Assembly (NCBI GenBank): GCA_031550405.1
Contig: JAVBOP010000233.1
Coordinates: 1-13,211, forward strand
Direction: 5' to 3'
DNA length: 13,211 nucleotides
Origin: JAVBOP01 sp031550405
GTDB lineage: Bacteria; Bacteroidota; Ignavibacteria; Kapaibacteriales; UBA2268
The notes under the pieces are model-generated. The model was not told where the DNA came from, ran no database searches, and saw only the letters and a program-made list of their open reading frames with translations. The translations under genes and the position numbers were made by a program. Below are positions 1 through 8,400 of the stretch, in pieces (the first letter of the stretch is position 1; each line of letters opens with the position of its first letter).

Positions 1-1
1 T

Positions 2-238
2 GTAACTTCAGAATTAGAAGTAACTTGCAGAACCATAGAGCTTGGCAATTATGAATTAAATATTATTGATTTGCAAGGCAATATAAGCCCATTAAAAACC
101 TTCAAAATGTCGAACAAAGCCGAGCATACGCATAATTTCAAATTCTCCACAGCTGACTTAGGCAACGGCAGTTATATCATCGAAATGCTCACCCCAAGCA
201 ACCAAAAGTTTACAGATAAGTTTGTCGTGGCGAAGTAA
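2..238 (+). CDS. C-terminal end of a T9SS-secreted protein (partial, 5' end outside window)
   Basis: An open frame enters from the left edge and stops with TAA at 236-238, leaving 78 residues. It reads as a small beta-sandwich tail: ELNIIDLQGNI in the middle, then STADLGNGSYIIEML, ending in KFTDKFVVAK. This is the usual shape of a type IX secretion C-terminal sorting domain: a 'xxDxxG' strand, an 'L(s/g)xGxYxv' strand, and a short basic, hydrophobic last strand. In that family the tail directs a signal-peptide-bearing protein through the outer membrane, after which it is removed or used for surface attachment. What the missing N-terminal part does cannot be seen. The next gene starts 43 bases downstream on the same strand, so co-transcription is possible. 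The family call rests on pattern recognition only; frame and stop are certain. Confidence 0.75.
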   Translation, partial: VTSELEVTCRTIELGNYELNIIDLQGNISPLKTFKMSNKAEHTHNFKFSTADLGNGSYIIEMLTPSNQKFTDKFVVAK

Positions 239-281
239 GGGTGTGATATATGAATATTTTTTAATTAAATTATAAAGACAA

Positions 282-1469
282 ATGAATAAAATTACTACAA
301 TCTTATTGTTGGCATTTTGTATTGCGATGACTTCATGCCAGCGAAAATATCAAGATATACCAGAGCAATACCATGTGATGCTTGACACTGCGTTCCAAAA
401 AGCAGGAAATAATGCGGTAGAATTGCGCAAGGTATTGGAAGGTACGCCAAAGGAAGAAAAGGAAGGTATGGCATTTTTAATTGCATATATGCCGCAATTG
501 GATTTAGATTCCATATCTGCGCAATTGCTTGTAGACAATTGTACTTACGCTTATAAAGCGAAAGAGGAATTTGTATGGGCAAAATCGTTGCCCGATTCAA
601 TCTTTTTTAACGATGTGCTGCCTTATGCCAATTTAAACGAACGCCGCGATAATTGGCGTGGCGACTTTTATAACCGTTTTTCAAAATATGTCAAAAATTG
701 CGATAATATATTTGATGCTATTGATGCGGTGAACAAACATATTGCTGCTGAAGTCAAAGTCGAGTATAATACCGCTCGAAAAAAAGCCGACCAAAGTCCT
801 TATGAATCAATGGAAATAAATATGGCATCCTGTTCGGGATTGTCGATATTGCTTGCCGATGCCTTCAGATCTGTTGGCATTCCTGCACGTATTGCAGGCA
901 CGCCTTTATGGTATGACAGCAGCGGAAATCACAATTGGGTTGAGGTTTGGGTGAATGGCACTTGGCAATTTACCGAATATTATTCCGAAGGTTTGGATAA
1001 AGGCTGGGTGGTTGAAAAAGCTGGTAAGTGTAACCCAAATAAGCGAGATAATGCCATTTATGCTGCATCTTTTAAGCCGACGGGGCTTGCATTTCCTTTG
1101 GTTTGGGACACTTTGAATACTTTGGGTTGGGTTCATGGCAAAAATGTATCCGACAGATATATTGCACTTTATGAGAAATTTAAGGCTGGTAAACACTTGA
1201 AAGATAACGAGATACTTGTGCGCGTCTGGCTGCTGAAAGATAAGAATATCGGCTTGAACAGTGGCAATCGCATATCGAGGCAAGTCAATATATATTACAG
1301 AGATAGCATTGTGGAAAGTGGTTATACAGCCGATGCCAGAAAAGATATGAACAATTATTTATTCTTTATTCTCAATAAAGACAAGCATTACACAGCCAAA
1401 TATACTGATGCTTTGGGCAATAATAAGGCGATAAAATTTATCCCAAAAGACACGCTCATGCTATATTAG
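282..1469 (+). CDS. Transglutaminase-like domain lipoprotein
   Basis: This 395-residue protein starts with a lipoprotein signal: basic MNK, a hydrophobic stretch, then lipobox MTSC with the acylated Cys at residue 19. It is therefore probably anchored in a membrane and faces the periplasm or surface. Residues about 25-165 are helix-like and charged. Residues about 175-235 match the transglutaminase/papain-like core: Cys184 in ASCSGLS, His217 in NHNWVEVW and an acidic residue at the third catalytic position, probably Glu232 in WQFTEYY. The triad spacing fits the PF01841-type fold. Such proteins act as cysteine peptidases or amidases, or occasionally as cross-linkers; the substrate here is unknown. 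Residues about 300-395 look like a beta-rich C-terminal domain. The start is preceded by an A/T-rich stretch without a Shine-Dalgarno site, as is common in Bacteroidota. The ATG is fixed by the well-formed lipobox. The fold is fairly certain, the function open. Confidence 0.8.
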   Translation: MNKITTILLLAFCIAMTSCQRKYQDIPEQYHVMLDTAFQKAGNNAVELRKVLEGTPKEEKEGMAFLIAYMPQLDLDSISAQLLVDNCTYAYKAKEEFVWAKSLPDSIFFNDVLPYANLNERRDNWRGDFYNRFSKYVKNCDNIFDAIDAVNKHIAAEVKVEYNTARKKADQSPYESMEINMASCSGLSILLADAFRSVGIPARIAGTPLWYDSSGNHNWVEVWVNGTWQFTEYYSEGLDKGWVVEKAGKCNPNKRDNAIYAASFKPTGLAFPLVWDTLNTLGWVHGKNVSDRYIALYEKFKAGKHLKDNEILVRVWLLKDKNIGLNSGNRISRQVNIYYRDSIVESGYTADARKDMNNYLFFILNKDKHYTAKYTDALGNNKAIKFIPKDTLMLY

Positions 1470-1542
1470 AAGATACTGTGCTAATATAGACAGGTTCTCA
1501 TACCCAACAGTTATCAATTTTCAGTTTAATATACAATAGCAA

Positions 1543-1586
1543 AAAACACCCCGTCAGTCGAATATCCCGTAGTGGCGGGGTGTTTT
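1543..1586 (+). terminator. GC-rich hairpin, possible intrinsic terminator
   Basis: A perfect 11-base inverted repeat, AAAACACCCCG (1543-1553) and CGGGGTGTTTT (1576-1586), encloses a 22-base loop. It lies 74 bases after the lipoprotein stop and before recG. On the + strand the 3' arm ends in TGTTTT, giving a short U-run inside the stem. On the - strand the opposite arm runs into TTTTTT, so the element could act in both directions. The long loop makes it weaker than a textbook terminator. The rest of 1470-1655 shows nothing I can name. Confidence 0.55.
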
Positions 1587-1662
1587 AGGGTTAATTAACG
1601 CATCTTGATAGCGGTTAAGTATTAGCAGCCAAAAATGAATTTATTTTAATAATTTTTGAAAA

Positions 1663-1692
1663 TTGGGGATTGCGGAGTATTTTGTATTTTTG
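1663..1692 (+). promoter_or_regulatory. Possible Bacteroidota-type promoter for recG
   Basis: TATTTTTG at 1685-1692 matches the TAnnTTTG -7 element of the Bacteroidota primary sigma factor exactly. A TTG at 1663-1665 lies 19 bases upstream, about where the -33 element belongs. Transcription would then start near 1697-1700, only a few bases before the ATG at 1704, giving an almost leaderless mRNA. The motif is A/T-rich and short, so chance is a real alternative. Confidence 0.35.
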
Positions 1693-1703
1693 TGTTTGTT
1701 GAA

Positions 1704-3896
1704 ATGCAGAATGTTGAACTACAATACATAAAAAAAATAGGACCTAAGCGGGCAGAGGCTTTGATAAAGTCGGGAATAATGACGTTGGAGGATTTGATTA
1801 CATATTTTCCTCGCGATTATTACGACAGAAATAGCGCTGACTCGATTGCTGATATCAGGGCGAACCTGAGGCGGGCAGAGAGCAATTATGCGATGCCGAG
1901 CGAGATTACAATCATCGGGCAGGTTGTCCGCAGCCAAATCCGGGATTTTCGATACAACAAAAAGATGCTGACGCTTACGGTGTGCGATTCTAAGCGGGAT
2001 ACGTTTGAGATTGTATTTTTTCAGTTTGCCGAGTCGTATGCCAAGCAGTATCCTCTTCAAAGCATTATTGTCGTAAGCGGCAAGCCTGCCTTAAGTTACA
2101 ACAAAATATCATTCTCGCATCCTGAAATTGAAATAATTGAACAGGAGGATATTGAGCTGTATTCAAAAGGAGGTATTATACCCAAATACCGAGTAACGGA
2201 AGATATGAGGCGCACAGGTATAACTTCCCGTATTTTAAGGCACATAATAGAAAATGCAATTGAAAGTTACGTCGGTCAAATCGAAGAAACGATACCTGAA
2301 TATATATTAAAATATTTTAATTTTCCGACGATAAATGAAACCATAAAAATACTGCATACTCCTGAAAACAAGCCCGTTATCGAGCGGGCAAAATTTAGAA
2401 TAAAATTCGAGGAACTTCTTCTATATCAATTGGTTATACGCTTGAAGCGGCAGAGTGTTCAGGAAAAGGAGAGCGGAATATCTATCACCCAAAAGAGCCA
2501 TTCTGCGCGTAAGCTATATGATTCCCTGCCGTTTGAATTGACCGGCGACCAGAAACGCGTGCTGAGCGATTTTGCTAAAGATATGGGTTCGGGCAAGGCG
2601 ATGAACCGTCTGCTGCAAGGCGATGTGGGTTCGGGCAAGACGATTGTTGCCATACTGACGATGCTCATGGTTATTGATGCCGGTTATCAGGTGGTGCTTA
2701 TGGCGCCCACTGAATTGCTTGCCGAACAGCACTATCATTCCATATCCAAGCTCCTTGAAAATATGCAGGATATAAGTATTATCCAGCTTGTCGGCGGCAT
2801 GCGCAAGAAGATGCGCAATGAGGTGCTGGAAGGCATTGCCAGCGGCAGGCATAGCATTATTGTCGGCACTCATGCCCTGTTCCAGAAAGATGTTGTTTAT
2901 AACAACCTTGGGCTGGTTATCATTGATGAGCAGCACCGTTTTGGTGTTATACAGCGTGCCGAACTTATATCGCTTGCACGTAAGTCTATGCAAAATAATC
3001 AGATACCGCATGTGCTGTATATGACTGCTACTCCTATTCCACGCACCCTTACGATGACTGTTTATGGTGATTTGGATGTTTCGACTATCAAAGAGATGCC
3101 CAAAAACAGGAAGCCTGTTGTTACGAAGATAGTTTTCGACAGCCATAGGGAGGAGATGTACGATTTTGTCCGCACGCAGATACAGGCAGGCAGGCAGGCG
3201 TATATTGTCTATCCGCTGGTTGAGAAGTCGGAAAAGCTTGAGCTGAAGTCGGCGATTGAGCACTTCGATATTATGCAAAGCGATATATTCCCCGAATTTA
3301 AGTGTGGGCTGCTGCATGGGCAGATGTTTTGGTATGAGAAGGAAGAGGCGATGAATGCCCTGCTGAACAGGGAATATCAGGTACTTATAGCGACGACCGT
3401 TATTGAGGTCGGTATTGATGTGCCGAATGCCACTGTTATGCTGATTGAGAATGCCGAGCGGTTTGGGCTGTCGCAGCTGCATCAGCTTCGAGGCAGAGTG
3501 GGGCGGGGGAGTGAGCAATCGTATTGCTTTTTAATGACCAAAGATAATTTCAAATTTCAGCTGGCACGCAAGAAGAATCAGGATATGGATGGTGAAAAAA
3601 ATTCGGCAATCATCCGCATGAAAGCCATGCAGGAGACTAATGACGGTTTCAAAATAGCAGAAGTCGATATGAAGTTGCGAGGTCCCGGCGATATACTTGG
3701 CACAAAACAGGCGGGCATTCCTGAATTTAAATATGCCAGCCTCGTTAATGACATTGATATAATTCAAACCGCTAAGGAATTTGTAAATAAGATAGTTGCA
3801 GATGATCCGCATCTTATTCATCCTAAAAATACACTTCTAAGAAAACAGCTTGGCAAATACTATAAAAATGAAAATATTTTCATAAATATCGCATAA
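1704..3896 (+). CDS. recG: ATP-dependent DNA helicase RecG
   Basis: RecG is a monomeric superfamily 2 helicase that reverses stalled replication forks and remodels Holliday junctions and R-loops in the cytoplasm. With the ATG at 1704 it has 730 residues, a little longer than the roughly 690 of E. coli RecG. The N-terminus (residues 1-30, IKKIGPKRAEALIKSGI) is the helix-hairpin lead-in of the family, followed by the OB-fold wedge region. Helicase motifs are all present: Walker A GDVGSGKT at 306-313, the DEQH box at 408-411, motif III TATPIPRT from 441, and motif VI QLRGRVGRG at 594-602. The FKIAEVDMKLRGPGDILGTKQAG segment near the end is typical of RecG. The frame stays open upstream to a TTG at 1656, but the extra 16 residues do not look like the family and lie over a possible promoter, so I chose 1704. 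It follows the hairpin at 1543-1586 and appears to be transcribed alone. Confidence 0.96.
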   Translation: MQNVELQYIKKIGPKRAEALIKSGIMTLEDLITYFPRDYYDRNSADSIADIRANLRRAESNYAMPSEITIIGQVVRSQIRDFRYNKKMLTLTVCDSKRDTFEIVFFQFAESYAKQYPLQSIIVVSGKPALSYNKISFSHPEIEIIEQEDIELYSKGGIIPKYRVTEDMRRTGITSRILRHIIENAIESYVGQIEETIPEYILKYFNFPTINETIKILHTPENKPVIERAKFRIKFEELLLYQLVIRLKRQSVQEKESGISITQKSHSARKLYDSLPFELTGDQKRVLSDFAKDMGSGKAMNRLLQGDVGSGKTIVAILTMLMVIDAGYQVVLMAPTELLAEQHYHSISKLLENMQDISIIQLVGGMRKKMRNEVLEGIASGRHSIIVGTHALFQKDVVYNNLGLVIIDEQHRFGVIQRAELISLARKSMQNNQIPHVLYMTATPIPRTLTMTVYGDLDVSTIKEMPKNRKPVVTKIVFDSHREEMYDFVRTQIQAGRQAYIVYPLVEKSEKLELKSAIEHFDIMQSDIFPEFKCGLLHGQMFWYEKEEAMNALLNREYQVLIATTVIEVGIDVPNATVMLIENAERFGLSQLHQLRGRVGRGSEQSYCFLMTKDNFKFQLARKKNQDMDGEKNSAIIRMKAMQETNDGFKIAEVDMKLRGPGDILGTKQAGIPEFKYASLVNDIDIIQTAKEFVNKIVADDPHLIHPKNTLLRKQLGKYYKNENIFINIA

Positions 3897-3940
3897 AAAT
3901 GCCGGTTATATCTCTATTCAAAAATATATTGTAATATAAT

Positions 3941-3971
3941 TTTATTATTCAAAAAATATTGCTTAAGTTTG
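3941..3971 (+). promoter_or_regulatory. Possible Bacteroidota-type promoter for gdhA
   Basis: TAAGTTTG at 3964-3971 matches the TAnnTTTG -7 consensus. TTTA at 3941-3944 sits 19 bases upstream, one base off the TTTG -33 element. It lies in the very A/T-rich gap between recG and gdhA. If used, it would leave a 5' leader of about 105-110 bases, which would contain the hairpin at 4043-4071. The support is motif matching only. Confidence 0.35.
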
Positions 3972-4042
3972 CGTTTTATTTAAGACAAATTATATAGCAA
4001 TTATCTAATATTTAAATAACACTTATTAAATAACATTTATCG

Positions 4043-4071
4043 CCTAAGCTATACAAATAACGTGGCTTAGG
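4043..4071 (+). promoter_or_regulatory. Hairpin in the gdhA leader, just before the start codon
   Basis: CCTAAGCTAT (4043-4052) pairs with GTGGCTTAGG (4062-4071). The stem has 10 pairs, 8 Watson-Crick and 2 G-U, around a 9-base A-rich loop. The outer seven pairs are a perfect inverted repeat. There is no U-run after it, so it is not a terminator. A GAGGA at 4078-4082, six bases after the stem and four before the ATG, may be a closely spaced ribosome binding site. The position suits control of translation or mRNA stability, which is inference. Confidence 0.45.
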
Positions 4072-4086
4072 AATTTTGAGGATACT

Positions 4087-5373
4087 ATGGCAGTTGAAAA
4101 TTTCAATCCTTTTCAAATGGCTCAGCAACAATTTGACAAAGTTGCTAAACAATTAGGCTTAGATGCCGCTACTTGCGATTTATTGCGCAACCCTGACAGA
4201 GAATATCATGTGAATATTCCTGTAAGAATGGACGACGGGACTTACAAGGTATTTCGTGGCTTCCGTTGCCAACATAACGATGCACGCGGTCCTGCAAAGG
4301 GCGGTATTCGTTTCCATCCAAATGAAACAATTGATACTGTTCGCGCATTGTCAATGTGGATGACTTGGAAAACAGCTTGTGTTGATATTCCGCTTGGTGG
4401 TGGAAAAGGCGGCGTAATTTGTGATCCACGCATTATGTCCATGCGGGAACAAGAATTAGTATGTCGTGGTTATATCCGTCAGATATGGAAAAATATTGGT
4501 CCTATTCAGGACGTTCCAGCTCCAGACGTGATGACTAACGGACAAATGATGATATGGATGCTTGATGAATACGAAAAAATCACAGGTATGAAATATCCTG
4601 GCGCTATCACTGGCAAACCTGTTGGCAGCGGCGGTTCATTGGGTCGTACAGAAGCTACTGGCTTTGGCGTTATTTATACTTTACGCGAAGCATTGAAAGA
4701 AAAAGGTATTGATATTGCAAAAACTACAGCTTCTGTTCAAGGTTTTGGCAATGTTGCTCAATTTGCAATTAAATTATATACTGAAATGGGCGGCAAAGTT
4801 ACTGCTATTTCATGCTGGGATAATAACGTTAAAAAGGCGATTACTTTCATCAAGAAGGCAGGCACAAGCTACGATGAACTTATTGGTATTACTGATAAAT
4901 TTGGTACAATTGACCAAGATAAAGCAAAAGCTCTCGGCTTTGAAATTGCTGACGGCGGCGAATGGATTAAACAAGAAGTTGATATTCTGATTCCTGCTGC
5001 TTTGGAAGGTCAAATTACTGGCGAAACTGTAAACTTGATTGCTCCAAGTGTTAAAGTTCTTTGCGAAGCTGCAAACGGACCAACTACTCCTGAAGCTGAT
5101 GAAGTTTTAAAACAACGTGGTATTTTTGTTATACCTGATTTCTTATGTAATGCTGGTGGCGTAACTTGTTCATATTTCGAGCAAGTACAAAACAACATGA
5201 ATTTTTACTGGTCACGTGAAGAAGTATTGTCAAAATTAGATGACAAAATGACAATTGCTTATCATGGCGTGTCAGGCATGGCTAAAGAAAAGAACGCTTA
5301 CATGAGAGATGCAGCTTATATGATTTCTATCAAACGTGTTGCAGACGCATGCAAACTTCGCGGCTGGATATAA
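4087..5373 (+). CDS. gdhA: Glutamate dehydrogenase (Glu/Leu/Phe/Val dehydrogenase family)
   Basis: The enzyme interconverts glutamate and 2-oxoglutarate plus ammonia with NAD(P)H, in the cytoplasm, linking nitrogen assimilation or amino-acid catabolism to the TCA cycle. At 428 residues it fits the hexameric short-chain class. The key residues are present with the spacing of the Clostridium symbiosum enzyme: Lys71 in KGGIRFHP, Lys95 in TWKTA, Lys107 in GGGKGG (24 and 12 residues apart) and catalytic Asp147 in PAPDVMTNG. The Rossmann nucleotide-binding motif is GFGNVA at 219-224, and the C-terminal EAANGPTTPEA and PDFLCNAGGVTCSYFEQVQN blocks are canonical. Cofactor choice (NAD or NADP) cannot be decided by eye. 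A leader hairpin precedes the start and a strong terminator follows, so it appears to be a single-gene transcript. The family is certain; glutamate as substrate is very likely because the motifs match glutamate dehydrogenase rather than the leucine or phenylalanine branches. Confidence 0.95.
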   Translation: MAVENFNPFQMAQQQFDKVAKQLGLDAATCDLLRNPDREYHVNIPVRMDDGTYKVFRGFRCQHNDARGPAKGGIRFHPNETIDTVRALSMWMTWKTACVDIPLGGGKGGVICDPRIMSMREQELVCRGYIRQIWKNIGPIQDVPAPDVMTNGQMMIWMLDEYEKITGMKYPGAITGKPVGSGGSLGRTEATGFGVIYTLREALKEKGIDIAKTTASVQGFGNVAQFAIKLYTEMGGKVTAISCWDNNVKKAITFIKKAGTSYDELIGITDKFGTIDQDKAKALGFEIADGGEWIKQEVDILIPAALEGQITGETVNLIAPSVKVLCEAANGPTTPEADEVLKQRGIFVIPDFLCNAGGVTCSYFEQVQNNMNFYWSREEVLSKLDDKMTIAYHGVSGMAKEKNAYMRDAAYMISIKRVADACKLRGWI

Positions 5374-5419
5374 AAGAATATTTATTTTCATGGTGTTAGC
5401 ACAGCTATTCCGTGTAATC

Positions 5420-5449
5420 AATCCCACCTGCATCGGTGGGATTTTTTTT
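5420..5449 (+). terminator. Intrinsic terminator of gdhA
   Basis: A perfect 9-base stem, AATCCCACC (5420-5428) with GGTGGGATT (5435-5443), encloses the six-base loop TGCATC and runs straight into eight T residues (5442-5449). It begins 47 bases after the gdhA stop. The T-run overlaps the stop codon of the opposing exoprotein gene. The - strand side has no U-run, so it terminates mainly gdhA. Confidence 0.9.
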
Positions 5450-8400
5450 ATAGCTTTAATATGGGGTAGCGGTAGGTGGTGCTGGCGGTGCAAATGGTCA
5501 ATACATATACGCCGGAAGGCAAGGCAGAGACATCTATTTTGTAATTTTGCACGAAGCCAATGTCATGCGAATGGAATAGCTGATTGCCTGTGATGTCCGA
5601 CAGTTCTATAAAAATTAATTTTTGTTCATTTTTGTTGACAATATCTATTACATCAACAGCAATATCAGGGTACACCATAAGTTCAGTATTATCAGCAAGT
5701 TCGTCAATAGAGCCCGTGCCGCGAATGCTGATATCCCTGCTATTATCATTGCCGGTAAGTGCCGGCGTTTTCGAGATTACACGCATGCGGTACTTTATGC
5801 CGTCGCTTGCTTTTAGCGGAATGCGTGTCAATATCTCACCATCATCCTGCCAACCTGTCTGCCCACCTATCTCCATTGGATTATTGAAGTTACCCTTTGG
5901 GTCAGAAAGCTGCACATAGAACGCAATATCGGTCGGGTCGAAGCAATTGGTATTGAACGGCACAGAAATCGTATCGTTTCGCGAAAGGTTCAGCGTCCGC
6001 AAATTGCCTGTTAGAATCTCGGGCGAGCTGACTGTAAAATATAGCTTGTCGTCGTAATATATGATACTTGGCGACGTGCTGCGAATACGAAGCTTGTATC
6101 CATTGCCCGCAAGCATCTCATCAGGCAGAATGGCGTTGAACGTACCATATCCCAGCTGCATGCTGTATGCTATAATCTGCGAATAGCCGAAGCCGCCGTT
6201 CATATCCGATATTTCAAGATAGAACACATTGTCGGCATTGAAACATGCGGTGCTGTAGTATTCGAATGTATTTATATTTCCCTTGCAAATAACAGACTTA
6301 ACGATACCGGCAAATGTGATTTCAGGCTGGGCAAACTTAATATCAATCCCATTATCGGCGCTGGCAAGCTCGGGATAAGTCGAAATAACCCTCATGCGGT
6401 ACGGCACATTTTCAATATTCGCTGGAAAAGCAAACACAAACTGGCGCTCATTCCATGCACACGTGTCAAGGTTCGCCGCCTTGCTGAAATCGCCATTGGG
6501 CGCAAGCTGCAATATGAATATATTGGGCTGCCCGAAGCAATCGCTCGCCGCAAACGGCACCGTAACTTGAGTATTCATGGCATATATCTTATTTTTGTTC
6601 TCATCTATCTGCACACAAATATTAAAATTTTTTAATGAATCTATCACGATAGATGGCTGCTCTATCGTAAAATCGACATCCAAAATGCTCTTTTTGGCAG
6701 GCGTTGAAGAGGCAAGAAGCATGCGGTATTTGCTACCATTTTTCATGCCAAGCGGTATATTTACCAATATCTTACCTGATGTTGCCGATGCAATGCTGCC
6801 AATGATAACAGAGCTTGTGGTGCTAAAATTGCCATTCTCATCGGACAACTCTATCGTAAACACATTGCCTTCATTGAAGCAGCCGTTGGCAGTATAATTC
6901 ACGTAAAAGCTGATGCCGCTGCAAAGCACGGTCATATCCGATATGTCGGCGTCAATACTCGCTTCTGCGTCGATTATGCGCACTGCAACCTCATTGGTAT
7001 ACAGCGAATCGGAGGTCATTATGCGTATTTTATATTTATTTGATGTCGGTATATTCAGAGGAATATTCGCTGTAAGTATACCATTTTCATGGGATATATC
7101 ATAAATGCCCGTTCCTATAATCGTGGGCGCAGAGCCGAACACGCCGCCTGTATCCGAAAGCTGGATATACAGTATCGTGCCTTGCTTAAAGCAGCCGTTC
7201 GATGTATAAGCCACTTCCACGTTTCTGTTGCGGCAAATCGTATTTGCCTGTGATATATGGACTTGCATCGTTGGCGATGTAACTGTAACCGATATATCAG
7301 GCGTCGATATTTCCGGATTGGTCGAAAGGATGCGCAACACATTCGCCCCATCGCTTATCCCGCTTATATCCGGTATAGTTATGATAGCCACACTGTCGTT
7401 ATATGCCGTTTCGCCGATAGTTTGCCACAGGCTGTCTATTTTTATTTGAATTATGAATTTATTTTCATAATCGAAGCAGTTGCTGGCATGTACTGTTATC
7501 TCAAATGCAAAGCCTTTGCACAGTTCCATGCCGGAAATGTTATCTGTATATATATAAGGACTTCCGAGAATAAAACGAATGCTGTCAGCAGTTTCAGCGT
7601 ATGCCTCAGGTTGCGTAGATGCTATGCGTATCCTGTATTTATCGCCATTTGCCACGTTGCCGGGCACTGTGCATGGTATTGTGCCGGAGTGGTTGGACAT
7701 GGCATAGCCTATTGTATCTATCTTGCTTGAAAAACTGCCGGTTACATCGGATAACAGCGCATAGAAAATATTGCTGTCGGCAAAGCAGTGGTTGGCGGTA
7801 TAAGGCAATGCAAAGCTCTCTTCAGCGCAAAAGGCATACTCGGCAATACCTGCAACTTCGATGTGCGGCAATGCGATGGACATGGTCTGTGTATCGCTTA
7901 TGAAAGCAGGCGATGATGAGGTAAGACGCAGCGAATAATTTCCTGCTATCTTTATGATATTACTCGGTATTACGCCTGATATGCTGTCAGAAGAAACACC
8001 TGCTTTGGAAGCAATTACGACAGGGTTGGCAAAAGAGCCGCCTGTATCCGATGACATCTCCAATTTAAAGATGTTGCCGCTATTGAAACACGAATTGGTT
8101 TCGTATGCAGCAGTTATGGTATTGCCTGCGCAATATGCCGTAAGTGCCAATGTATTCAATGACATATATGCACCGCGTATTGTCAGGTCAGTGCCGTTGT
8201 CTTCGCCGATTGAGCGCGGCTTGGTTGATACGACGCGTATTCTATAGCCGTAGCCGACGGGAGTATTGGCAGGGAATATGATAGTTGTACTGCCGCCTGT
8301 CGATGCCTGTAACTGACCTATTACAATTGGGTTAGCAAAACTGCCGTTGGCATCGGACATTTGTACATAGAACGTATTATCGGCAAAATAAAAGGCATGA

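Noticed and set aside
2514..3518. Long open frame (334 codons) on the - strand inside recG
   Set aside because: It lies wholly opposite a gene with every RecG motif. Its translation is rich in His, Gln, Asn and Arg with no domain, as expected of an antisense shadow.
3897..4042. Possible small RNA or riboswitch in the recG-gdhA gap
   Set aside because: The stretch is very A/T-rich with no compact conserved-looking structure; only the hairpin at 4043-4071 could be supported.
5420..5443. gdhA terminator hairpin acting also for the exoprotein gene on the - strand
   Set aside because: On the - strand the stem is followed by ATTGATTAC-like mixed sequence, not a U-run, so termination in that direction is not supported.
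7257..7730. Open frames on the + strand across the exoprotein gene, including this 157-codon one
   Set aside because: They are opposite a continuous repeat-rich coding sequence, have Cys/Arg/His-rich translations, and recur because the repeated modules have similar codons.
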